64,000 bases of DNA from Bradyrhizobium sp. SZCCT0148 (GTDB lineage: Bacteria; Pseudomonadota; Alphaproteobacteria; Rhizobiales; Xanthobacteraceae), in NCBI RefSeq assembly GCF_018129985.1, contig NZ_JAFCKT010000015.1, positions 1 to 64,000 on the forward strand, given 5' to 3'. The position numbers were made by a program, and so were the translations under genes. A model generated the notes under the pieces. The model was not told the origin of the DNA. It saw only the letters and a list, made by a program, of their open reading frames with translations, and ran no database searches. Of this stretch, positions 27,243 through 34,709 are shown in pieces; the stretch's first letter is position 1, and every line of letters begins with the position of its first letter.

Positions 27243-28808
27243 TCACTTCAACAACGCGGTGACGAATTTGACCAGCGGCGCCTTTTCCACCGAGTTGCGG
27301 TGACCGACGATGCCGACCTTGATCGCGCCGGCCGCGTTGCCGATGAAGGCGACGTCCTCGATATTGCCGCCGGCCGCCACCAGCGGCGCCGTAATCGTCA
27401 GGAAGGCGTCGCCGGCACCGACCGTGTCGACGACGGTCTTGGTGAAAGCGGGCACGCGCGCGACGCCGGTCTTTGACGAGAAGGGGTAGCAGCCGAAGGA
27501 GCCGTGCGTGATGATCATGTTGTCGCAATCGATCTTGCGGTGCAGGCCGTCCTCGATCACCGAAGCGATGTCGCTGAACTTGTCGGTCGCGGCCAGGCGG
27601 GCTTCCGGCGCGTCGATGCAGACGTAGTCGGCTTTCGGATATTTCGTGATCAGATTGTAGCCGTGGTTTCCGCTGTTGCTCTGGGCGTTGACCGCCAGGA
27701 ACTTGGAGTTTGCTATCAGCGTGTCGATGGTGCTGGGCGCGATCATGCCGTGACCGAAATCGGTGACGATCACCACGTCCCCGCCACGAACGCGCTCGGC
27801 GGTGATCCGGTCGATCTCCTTGCGCTCGGCCGCGTCGAGCGGCGTGTCGTCCATGGTGTAGACTTCGAAGAGCTTGTGCAGATAGCCCATCTCGACGTAG
27901 CGCAATTTGCGGGTGGTCGGACGGCCCTGAATGCGGATCGGCGTCAGCGTGACATTCGGGCGGACATGCGCGCGAATGAACTCCTCGGGGTAGTCGTTGC
28001 CACCCAGCGTCGTGACGATCTCCACCGACTTGCAGAAGCTCGCGACGTGATTGGCCGCGGCAATGACGCCGCCGGCAAATTGTTCGCCATTCTTGAGCAG
28101 GGTGGCGACGATGTTCTCCTTCGAAGCCTTCCCAAGCGCCGTGACGTACTGGTATTCGTCGATGATGGTATCGCCGACCAGCACGACGTGCATGTCCTGG
28201 ATCTTGTCGATCAGCTTCAGCAGGCGTTCGGCGCCGCCGCCTTCGCGCACCTTCTGGAGATAGTCCCGCAGCGGGGGATCGTAGATGTCGAAATAGCGGT
28301 TCAGCAGCGACGACGAGCTGAAGGTAACGTCGCGCGTGAAGACGATTCGTCCGCCATGGCGTTCGACGACCTCGCGCTCGGTGGCGATCTTGCCGGTGAC
28401 GTCGTCTTCGGGATTCTCGTAGTCCGAGCCTTTCACGTAGGTGTCGGGGCGCACGGTATCGAGGACGGGCTCGGCGCTGGAGGTCCGGTTGATGCCGACC
28501 CAGTCGACCGTGCCGAGCGCGGCCAGCATCTCGGCGCGCATGTTCTCCGGGAAGATCGGCCGTCCCGGCCCCTTGTTGACGAAACGGTCGGCGGTGATGG
28601 TCACGATGACCACGTCGGCCTCGTTGCGCGCCGCCAGGATGTGCCGGACGTGGCCGAGATGCACCAGATCGAACACGCCGTGGCAGAGCGCGACGGTCAG
28701 GCCCTTGGCCTGCGCGGCGCGCGCAATTTCGCCCAGCTCCTCGATCGTCTTGATCTTGTCGTGCGGTGCCGGATGGCCGGTCGGCTTGTCTGTCGCAGCA
28801 TTGCCCAT
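27243..28808 (-). CDS. Nucleotidyltransferase-PfkB kinase fusion, HldE-like with reversed domains
   Basis: 521 residues in two parts. Residues 37-170 are a cytidylyltransferase-fold domain (ALCHGVFDLVHLGHV, with His50-x-x-His53; PDTYVKGSDYE). Residues 210-521 are a ribokinase/PfkB domain (VLVGDTIIDEYQY; VVDTVGAGDAF with catalytic Asp467). The E. coli HldE has the kinase first and the adenylyltransferase last; here the order is reversed. Expected chemistry is phosphorylation of a heptose- or sugar-phosphate at C1 and later transfer to a nucleotide. Which nucleotide and sugar cannot be told. Confidence 0.88.
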   Translation of the reverse strand: MGNAATDKPTGHPAPHDKIKTIEELGEIARAAQAKGLTVALCHGVFDLVHLGHVRHILAARNEADVVIVTITADRFVNKGPGRPIFPENMRAEMLAALGTVDWVGINRTSSAEPVLDTVRPDTYVKGSDYENPEDDVTGKIATEREVVERHGGRIVFTRDVTFSSSSLLNRYFDIYDPPLRDYLQKVREGGGAERLLKLIDKIQDMHVVLVGDTIIDEYQYVTALGKASKENIVATLLKNGEQFAGGVIAAANHVASFCKSVEIVTTLGGNDYPEEFIRAHVRPNVTLTPIRIQGRPTTRKLRYVEMGYLHKLFEVYTMDDTPLDAAERKEIDRITAERVRGGDVVIVTDFGHGMIAPSTIDTLIANSKFLAVNAQSNSGNHGYNLITKYPKADYVCIDAPEARLAATDKFSDIASVIEDGLHRKIDCDNMIITHGSFGCYPFSSKTGVARVPAFTKTVVDTVGAGDAFLTITAPLVAAGGNIEDVAFIGNAAGAIKVGIVGHRNSVEKAPLVKFVTALLK

Positions 28809-28890
28809 GTGAATTACCTAAAGCGCCGGCAGCTCTCAGACGGCCGGTCCGAAATGATCGACTCGCAGCAACGATATCCGGCGAGCCTGT

Positions 28891-29904
28891 TCAAGAGCTT
28901 GCCTTCTGCGGCGAGCCGTCGTCACCGAGATACTTGAACCAGTCCTTGGTGGCGTCGGCGATCTTGTCGACCGTCCACAAGGGCGCATCCTTGTACTGAT
29001 CCACCGACTTCAGCATCGTCGCGACGCCGTCCTCGAATTTCACCTTCGGCGTCCAGTTCAGGACCCGCTTGATCTCAGTGATGTCGGCGTAGGTGCAATC
29101 GGGCTCGCCCGGACGCTTGGGAATATGGACCTTGTCGCCGCCGAGAAGCTCGACCAGCCGGTTGACGCTGTAGGTGTTGTCCGAGCCGACGTTGAATATC
29201 CGGTGCGAGATATCGGAGCGCGCGGCGGTGACGAAGGCGTCCGCGACGTCGCTGACGAAGGTAAAATCGCGCGTCTGCTCGCCGTCGCCGACCACCGTGA
29301 AGGGCTTGCCGGCGAGCTTCTGTGCCATGAAGACGCCGAACACGGCGCCGTAGGTGCCGGTGGTGCGATGCCGCGGCCCGTACACGTTGAACAGGCGCAG
29401 CGCCACCGCGGGAATCTTGTAGACCTGGCACCAGTGCATGACGCACTGCTCACCCAGATTCTTGGTGAGCGCGTAGGGATACATCGGCCGGATCTCGGCG
29501 CTCTCGGGCGTCGGATAGACGTCGGGAATACCGTAGCAGGACGATGATGCGGCGTAGACGAAGCGCTTGGCGCCGGCGTGCCGAGCCGCTTCCAGAACGT
29601 TGACCGTGCCGTCGACATTGGCGCGATGATAGGGGATCGGGGACTCGATCGAGGGGACGATGTCGGCCAGCGCCGCAAGATGGAAGACCCAGTCGATACC
29701 GTGGAAATACGGCTTGATCTGATCGAGGTCGGTGACGTCGGCCCGCACGACCTTCAACTGACTCGAACCGGCGCGTGCGGCCAGATTTTCGGGGCGCCCG
29801 ATGACGAAATTATCGAGCGCGATGACCTCGTGTCCGTCGTCGAGGAGACGATCGACGAGGTGGCTTCCAATGAACCCGGCGCCGCCAGTAACGATGCATT
29901 TCAT
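28891..29904 (-). CDS. NAD-dependent epimerase/dehydratase (extended SDR)
   Basis: 337 residues. Loop TGGAGFIGSHL at 6-16, HLAALADIVPSI, the serine block AASSSCYG and YALTK as catalytic YxxxK. RLFNVYGPRH and GDGEQTRDFTFVSDVA are typical of NDP-sugar 4-epimerases and 4,6-dehydratases. The ATG at 29904 begins the minus-strand operon; an in-frame ATG lies 9 bases before it. The 141 bases up to the divergent gene at 30046 hold the shared promoter region. Confidence 0.88.
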   Translation of the reverse strand: MKCIVTGGAGFIGSHLVDRLLDDGHEVIALDNFVIGRPENLAARAGSSQLKVVRADVTDLDQIKPYFHGIDWVFHLAALADIVPSIESPIPYHRANVDGTVNVLEAARHAGAKRFVYAASSSCYGIPDVYPTPESAEIRPMYPYALTKNLGEQCVMHWCQVYKIPAVALRLFNVYGPRHRTTGTYGAVFGVFMAQKLAGKPFTVVGDGEQTRDFTFVSDVADAFVTAARSDISHRIFNVGSDNTYSVNRLVELLGGDKVHIPKRPGEPDCTYADITEIKRVLNWTPKVKFEDGVATMLKSVDQYKDAPLWTVDKIADATKDWFKYLGDDGSPQKASS

Positions 29905-29991
29905 GAGGAACATCCGTGACGCGAATGCCCAGCGAAACAGGCCCGCCAATGGTGAGTGAAACCCGAAAGCCGACTACCAGCCGCTCGCTGA

Positions 29992-30016
29992 CTTTGCAAG
30001 TATTATACCTTTGCAA
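29992..30016. promoter_or_regulatory. Direct repeat CTTTGCAA in the divergent promoter region
   Basis: CTTTGCAA occurs at 29992-29999 and 30009-30016, 17 bases apart, flanking an AT-rich TATTATACC. It sits between the two divergent transcription units of the carbohydrate locus. Such spaced repeats often bind a regulator, and the minus strand reads TATAAT within it, a possible -10. Binding is not shown. Confidence 0.35.
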
Positions 30017-30045
30017 TCCTTGGTAATAGCCGGTATCACCCGGAC

Positions 30046-30657
30046 ATGTTGCAATCGAGCCGCCAGCCCATGTCCGCCGTGTCCGTCGATCCCGATCACA
30101 AGGCTTTCCTCGACGATTACGTGGGACGCCTCCATCGCGCGACGGCGGTCGACGACGGCGTTTTCGCCGCGATCTCCGCCACCCGCGCGATCTGGTTGAG
30201 CGCGCGCGAGCAGGGCGGCCGCGTCATCTTCATCGGTAACGGCGGCTCGGCCGGCATCGCCTCGCATCTGGCAATCGATCTGGCGAAGAACGCGTCGGTG
30301 CCTGCGCTCTGCTTCAGCGACGCGAGCATGATGTCGTGCCTTGCCAACGACTACGGGTTCGAGGACTGGATTGCGCACGCGGTGCGGCTGAGCGCCCGTG
30401 CCGGCGACTGCCTCGTCGCGATTAGTTCGTCGGGGCGTTCGAAGAACATCCTCAATGCGGTTGCGCAGGCGCGGACGATGAAGCTCGACGTGATCACCCT
30501 GTCGGGCATGAACGCTGACAATCCGCTGCGCAATCTTGGCGACGTCAACTTCTTCGTCGACAGCCGCAGCTACAACATTGTCGAGACCACGCACCAGTTC
30601 TGGATGATGGCCGCGATCGACCTCGTGATCGGTCGCGCGGAATATCCGGCATCCTGA
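30046..30657 (+). CDS. SIS-domain sugar isomerase, GmhA-like
   Basis: 203 residues. A SIS domain with IFIGNGGSAGIASH (64-74) and a second AISSSGRSKNIL segment, the phosphosugar-binding loops; VETTHQFWMMAAID near the end holds the conserved histidine-rich helix. It resembles sedoheptulose-7-phosphate isomerase GmhA, which opens heptose synthesis. Together with the HldE-like fusion and the HAD phosphatase it completes that set of step types. First gene of the divergent plus-strand unit; ATG at 30046, with 30070 as an alternative. Confidence 0.85.
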   Translation: MLQSSRQPMSAVSVDPDHKAFLDDYVGRLHRATAVDDGVFAAISATRAIWLSAREQGGRVIFIGNGGSAGIASHLAIDLAKNASVPALCFSDASMMSCLANDYGFEDWIAHAVRLSARAGDCLVAISSSGRSKNILNAVAQARTMKLDVITLSGMNADNPLRNLGDVNFFVDSRSYNIVETTHQFWMMAAIDLVIGRAEYPAS

Positions 30658-30669
30658 GGCGGGCATCCG

Positions 30670-31689
30670 ATGCAGTCGCGGTTCAAACAGGCGTCCCTGT
30701 TTTCGATAAAGCTGCTGCTGTCGATCGCGGTGCTGGTCTACATCGCGCGCGGCCTCGATCTGCAGCGGTTGCGCAGCCATCTCGTCTCGGTCGATCCTTT
30801 GCTGTTCGTCCTGGCGCTGTCGTTGATCTTCTTCCAGACCTTCGTGCTCAACGGCCGGTGGGAACTGATCATGCGCGCGCTCGGGGTGTCGCTGGACTGG
30901 CTCGCGGGCTGGCGGATCCTGATGATCAGTCTCTGGTTCAATCAGGTGTTGCCGTCCTCAGTCGGCGGTGATGCGGTGCGGATGTGGCTGCTGCGCCAGC
31001 GCGGCGTGCAGTGGCCGGAAGCCGTCAAGGGCGTTGCGGCCGACCGTTTCACGGCATTGATCGGCCTGATCGCGCTGATGGTGGCCGGATTGCCGTTCCT
31101 GCTGTCTCGCGTGTCCGATCATGCTGCGATTCTGGCCATCGGCGGGCTGACACTGGCCGGCGTCGCCGGCACCGTGGTTCTGTTGACGCTCGACCGGCTG
31201 CCCAAGCGCCTGATCGCCCACCCGGCGATCGCAAGCTTCGTCCGGTTCGGAGCGCTGGTGCGGTTTCTTCTCCTGCAGTCGGAGCGTCGCGCCTTGCTGT
31301 TCGGGTCGGCGCTGCTCATCCATGTCGTGACCGCAGCGGCGTGCTTTGCCCTGGCGCGCGGTGTCGGAGCGCAGCTCTCGGTGGTGGACGCCGGCGTTTT
31401 GATTCCGCCCGTGGTGCTGTTGACGGCGGTCCCGATCTCGATCAGCGGCTGGGGTGTTCGCGAGGGAGCGATGGTCGCCTGCCTCGGCCTGGCGGGTGTC
31501 CCCTCCGAGGAAGCGCTGTCGGTTTCGCTGCTGCTGGGTGCCATCAGCGTGATCATTGGGCTCGTCGGCGGCGCGATCTGGCTGGCAAGTCCGGAACGTG
31601 GATCGTATTCAGCGGACAAGGCCGCCAAGGCGGCGGAGGAAGCTCCCAGCTACGACGGGCTGGGCAAGGAAGTCTCGAGCCATCCATGA
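30670..31689 (+). CDS. LPG-synthase-type membrane protein (paralogue of 17076-18056)
   Basis: 339 residues, about eight helices. Segments FVLNGRWELIMRALG, FNQVLPSSVGGDAVRMWLLRQRG and SGWGVREGAMV match its minus-strand paralogue nearly block for block, though with one extra residue in the middle block. Like that protein it lacks the cytosolic aminoacyl-transfer domain, so it is more likely a lipid or lipid-linked-sugar flippase. It starts 12 bases after the SIS gene stop. Having two such proteins in one locus suggests two lipid-linked intermediates. Confidence 0.86.
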   Translation: MQSRFKQASLFSIKLLLSIAVLVYIARGLDLQRLRSHLVSVDPLLFVLALSLIFFQTFVLNGRWELIMRALGVSLDWLAGWRILMISLWFNQVLPSSVGGDAVRMWLLRQRGVQWPEAVKGVAADRFTALIGLIALMVAGLPFLLSRVSDHAAILAIGGLTLAGVAGTVVLLTLDRLPKRLIAHPAIASFVRFGALVRFLLLQSERRALLFGSALLIHVVTAAACFALARGVGAQLSVVDAGVLIPPVVLLTAVPISISGWGVREGAMVACLGLAGVPSEEALSVSLLLGAISVIIGLVGGAIWLASPERGSYSADKAAKAAEEAPSYDGLGKEVSSHP

Positions 31690-31774
31690 CGCGCCTGAGC
31701 CCGTTGCTGGCGGTCTGGTCTTCACGGGGTGGGATTGCCTCACCCGATCGCGTATCTCATTTTTCGGTTCCACG

Positions 31775-33043
31775 ATGAAAAATCTGTTCTCCGTCCGCCA
31801 CACCTGCCGCCTCTGTCATTCGGACAAGCAGGAGCTGGTCGTCCCGATGGCAGGCATGCCGATCGGCACGCCGAACTTCCAGGTCCCCGACGCCAGCGTC
31901 GACGATCCTGTTTTCCGGGCCGCGGTGCCGATGGCGCTGCATCTGTGCAGGGATTGCGGCCACCTGCAGATTCTCCATGTCGGTAATCCCGAGATCCAGT
32001 ACCGCAACTACGTCTACACAACCTCGCTCTCGCTTGGTCTGCGCGAGCACTTCGCCGGCTATGCCAACGACGTCGTCAGCCGCTTCGGCATCGCGCCGGG
32101 CTCGCTGGTCGTCGAGCTCGGCAGCAACGACGGATCGCTGCTCGGCTACTTCAAGGAGCGCGGCATGCGGGTGCTGGGCGTCGATCCCGCTGTCGATATC
32201 GCCAAGCGCGCGACCGAGGCGGGAATCGAGACCATCGGTGATTTCTTCACCGATGCCATTGGCCACCGCATCCTGCAGAGCCACGGTGCGGCGAGCGTCG
32301 TGATCGCCAACAACATGATCGCCAATGTCGACAATCTCGATCCGCTGGTGATCGGTGTTCGCGACGTGCTCGCGCCGGACGGGCTGTTCGTCTTCGAGAC
32401 GCAATACGGCGTCGACGTCACCGAGAAGAACCTCCTCGACACCGTCTATCACGAGCATCTGTCGTATTTTAACATCAAGCCGCTGATCCGGTTCTTTGCC
32501 CGGCTCGGCATGGAGCTGATCGACGTCCAGCACATCTGGACCAAGGGCGGCTCGATCCGCGTCACCGTGCAGCGCGCCGGTGGCGCCAAGAAACCGTCGC
32601 CCGAGATCGCACGGTTCGTCGCCGAGGAAGAGCGGCTCGGCGTCGATCAGCCGGCCTATTATGGGCCCTATGTGAAGCGGATCGCCGCCATCAGGGACGA
32701 ACTGGTCGCGATGGCCGATGCAGCCCATGCGCGCGGGCAGCTCGTTGCCGGCTACGGCGTCTCGGTCGGCACCACGACGCTGCTGCCGCAGTTCGGCCTG
32801 GAGAACAAGATCGACTTCCTGGTCGACGACGACCCCAACAAGGGGAACGTGATGGCCGGCCCGGGTTACGACATCCCGATCCTGCCGCCTGCCGCCCTCT
32901 ACGAGCGCAAGCCGGCGTTCGTCGTCGTGTTCGCCTGGCGCTATGTCGACCCGATCCGGGCCAAGCACGCCCGCTATTTCGCCGAGGGCGGGAAGTTCGT
33001 GGTTCCGCTGCCGGGCATTTCCATGGTCGACCGGGCCGACTAA
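31775..33043 (+). CDS. C-methyltransferase-type enzyme with N-terminal zinc site (second)
   Basis: 422 residues. Zinc-site cysteines at 11, 14, 58 and 61; SAM motif VVELGSNDGSLLGYF from about residue 112; C-terminal domain with VAGYGVSVGTTTLL and a final domain ending MVDRAD. The same three-part layout as 13318-14535, but the sequences differ, so the locus has two distinct such enzymes. ATG at 31775 is preferred because it starts the zinc domain; the frame is open further upstream without family character. Last gene before the structured spacer to secE. Confidence 0.83.
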   Translation: MKNLFSVRHTCRLCHSDKQELVVPMAGMPIGTPNFQVPDASVDDPVFRAAVPMALHLCRDCGHLQILHVGNPEIQYRNYVYTTSLSLGLREHFAGYANDVVSRFGIAPGSLVVELGSNDGSLLGYFKERGMRVLGVDPAVDIAKRATEAGIETIGDFFTDAIGHRILQSHGAASVVIANNMIANVDNLDPLVIGVRDVLAPDGLFVFETQYGVDVTEKNLLDTVYHEHLSYFNIKPLIRFFARLGMELIDVQHIWTKGGSIRVTVQRAGGAKKPSPEIARFVAEEERLGVDQPAYYGPYVKRIAAIRDELVAMADAAHARGQLVAGYGVSVGTTTLLPQFGLENKIDFLVDDDPNKGNVMAGPGYDIPILPPAALYERKPAFVVVFAWRYVDPIRAKHARYFAEGGKFVVPLPGISMVDRAD

Positions 33044-33055
33044 CGGTCCGCCGGG

Positions 33056-33079
33056 GCCGCCCCCCGCGAGGAGGGCGGC
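33056..33079. terminator. GC-rich hairpin after the second C-methyltransferase
   Basis: GCCGCCC (33056-33062) pairs with GGGCGGC (33073-33079) around a 10-base loop. It lies just past the stop codon of 31775-33043. No T-run follows, so it is a weak candidate for a terminator or a pause site. Confidence 0.4.
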
Positions 33080-33195
33080 GGGGATGGTCCGAACTCAGAG
33101 AGGCCGATCGGCAGGGCCGGGTAACCCGTTGATTCGGATCGGCTCTGTGGGGAGCCTTCGGGCCTGCAGGGTGGCTCGGCGGGCGCGGCGTGACC

Positions 33196-33224
33196 TTGAC
33201 GTTTGGCCGTATCCGCAGTAGATA
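33196..33224 (+). promoter_or_regulatory. Likely sigma-70-type promoter for secE-nusG
   Basis: A -35 box TTGACG (33196-33201) is followed by a 17-base spacer and a -10-like TAGATA (33219-33224). Spacing is ideal and the -35 is close to consensus; the -10 is weak. The secE start is 175 bases downstream, so the transcript would have a moderate leader. Confidence 0.55.
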
Positions 33225-33398
33225 CCCCGCACTCGCTGCCGGCCCGCTGAGACGCGGATATCCGGCGCGGCTTTGAAATCCCCGAACAATCGAGCCCGGT
33301 TTCCGGCTCATCCTTCGAGACAGAGGGCTGGGCCAAAGGCGGCTGTTCGGATCCCTGAAATTCATTCGCGTCTGTCGACGGACGTTGGACATCAAACG

Positions 33399-33590
33399 AT
33401 GGCAGTCAGCCCGTTCAAGTTCTTGCAGGAAGTGCGCTCGGAGACCGCCAAAGTCACCTGGCCGACCCGTCGTGAGACCACGATCACCACCATCATGGTG
33501 TTCGTCATGGTCGCGGTGGCCTCGATCTTCTTCTTCGCCGCCGACCAGATCATCCGCGTCCTCATCACCTTCCTTTTGGGCATTCACTGA
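33399..33590 (+). CDS. secE: Preprotein translocase subunit SecE
   Basis: 63 residues, a short one-helix SecE. A conserved amphipathic part KFLQEVRSETAKVTWPTRRETT precedes the single membrane helix (about 29-58). It is part of the SecYEG channel in the inner membrane. Its stop TGA overlaps the nusG start by one base (TGATG), so the two are coupled. Length fits alphaproteobacterial SecE. Confidence 0.95.
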   Translation: MAVSPFKFLQEVRSETAKVTWPTRRETTITTIMVFVMVAVASIFFFAADQIIRVLITFLLGIH

Positions 33591-34144
33591 TGGCTACAGC
33601 AACCGCTCAACTGTCCGACAAGCGCTGGTACATCGTCCACGCCTATTCGAACTTCGAGAAGAAGGTTCAGGAATCGATCCGCGAACAGGCCAAGCAGCGT
33701 GGGCTTGAAGATCTTTTCGAGCAGATTCTGGTCCCGACCGAGAAGGTCACGGAAGTGCGCCGCGGCCGCAAGATCGACGCCGAGCGCAAGTTCTTCCCGG
33801 GCTACGTGCTGGTGAAGATGAAGCTGACCGACGAAGCGTTTCATCTGATCAAGAACACGCCGAAGGTCACGGGCTTCCTCGGCGCCGAAAACAAGCCGAT
33901 GCCGATTTCTGAATCGGAAGCCATGCGCATCCTGCACCAGGTGCAGGAGGGCGTGGAACGGCCGAAGGCGTCGGTGTCGTTCGAGATCGGCGAGAACGTG
34001 CGCGTGGCCGATGGCCCGTTCGCCTCGTTCTCGGGTGTGGTCGAGGAAATCGACGAGGCGCGCTCGCGCGTGAAGGTCGCGGTGTCGATCTTCGGCCGGG
34101 CCACGCCGGTCGAACTGGAATTCGGTCAGGTCGAGAAGGTCTGA
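33590..34144 (+). CDS. nusG: Transcription termination/antitermination factor NusG
   Basis: 184 residues. The NGN domain starts with KRWYIVHAYSNFEKKV and runs to about 125; a KOW domain follows (GENVRVADGPFASFSGVVEEID). It links RNA polymerase to Rho or to the ribosome. Starts directly on the secE stop. The sequence is a normal alphaproteobacterial NusG with no oddity. Confidence 0.97.
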   Translation: MATATAQLSDKRWYIVHAYSNFEKKVQESIREQAKQRGLEDLFEQILVPTEKVTEVRRGRKIDAERKFFPGYVLVKMKLTDEAFHLIKNTPKVTGFLGAENKPMPISESEAMRILHQVQEGVERPKASVSFEIGENVRVADGPFASFSGVVEEIDEARSRVKVAVSIFGRATPVELEFGQVEKV

Positions 34145-34153
34145 CCGGACGAG

Positions 34154-34175
34154 GCGTGAGATTTCGGTCTCACGC
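34154..34175 (+). promoter_or_regulatory. Leader hairpin between nusG and rplK
   Basis: GCGTGAGA (34154-34161) pairs perfectly with TCTCACGC (34168-34175) around TTTCGG. It lies 10 bases after the nusG stop and about 100 bases before rplK. It has no T-run, so it is not a clear terminator. In other bacteria L1 controls the L11 operon by binding its leader; this hairpin might serve that or be an RNA-processing site. No direct sequence match to an L1 site was checked. Confidence 0.4.
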
Positions 34176-34274
34176 GACTAGAGGCCGTGGGAGGGAGAGG
34201 GCGGTAGCCAGCCGCATCCGACCCAGACCACGAACCTGAAACCGCCGGCCTGGCCGGCACAACAGGAGTGATAC

Positions 34275-34703
34275 ATGGCAAAGAAAGTGACCGGATACCT
34301 GAAGCTTCAGGTCCCGGCCGGTGCGGCGAATCCCTCGCCCCCGATCGGTCCCGCGCTCGGTCAGCGCGGTCTCAACATCATGGAGTTCTGCAAGGCGTTC
34401 AACGCGCAGACCCAGAAGGAAGAGAAGAACACCCCGATTCCCGTCGTGATCACGATCTACGCCGATCGTTCGTTCACGTTCGAGATGAAGACCCCCCCGA
34501 TGTCGTTCTTCCTCAAGCAGGCCGCCAAGATCCAGTCCGGCTCGAAGGCGCCGGGCCGTGACAAGGCCGGCAAGGTGACCAAGGCGCAGGTGCGCGAGAT
34601 CGCCGAGAAGAAGATGAAGGATCTCAATTGCGACTCGATCGAGTCGGCCATGAAGATGGTCGAGGGCTCTGCCCGTTCGATGGGTCTGGAAGTGGCGGGG
34701 TAA
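34275..34703 (+). CDS. rplK: 50S ribosomal protein L11
   Basis: 142 residues. KLQVPAGAANPSPPIGPALGQRGLNIMEFCKAFN is the conserved N-domain (seen as KLQVPAGAA and IGPALGQRG), and the C-domain ends in a normal SMGLEV. It builds the GTPase-associated centre with 23S rRNA and L10. Followed after 6 bases by rplA. Confidence 0.98.
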   Translation: MAKKVTGYLKLQVPAGAANPSPPIGPALGQRGLNIMEFCKAFNAQTQKEEKNTPIPVVITIYADRSFTFEMKTPPMSFFLKQAAKIQSGSKAPGRDKAGKVTKAQVREIAEKKMKDLNCDSIESAMKMVEGSARSMGLEVAG

Positions 34704-34709
34704 GCGGCT

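Larger units (their letters stand above)
33044..33398. other. 355-base spacer before secE: hairpin and promoter, no gene
   Basis: No credible gene on either strand. It starts with a GC hairpin (33056-33079), carries a good sigma-70-type promoter at 33196-33224, and then runs as a leader of about 175 bases to secE. This is where the carbohydrate locus ends and the transcription/translation supercluster starts. No copy of the tRNA-Trp 3' end was seen here. Confidence 0.6.

Noticed and set aside
7351..33043. CRISPR arrays, insertion sequences or phage genes within the carbohydrate locus
   Set aside because: No regularly spaced repeats, transposase or phage-type proteins were seen on either strand.
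33044..33398. A possible att site: copy of the tRNA-Trp 3' end near the right edge of the carbohydrate locus
   Set aside because: I looked for CCTGCCACTCCTGCCA or a shorter match and found none, and no integrase gene is present in the locus.
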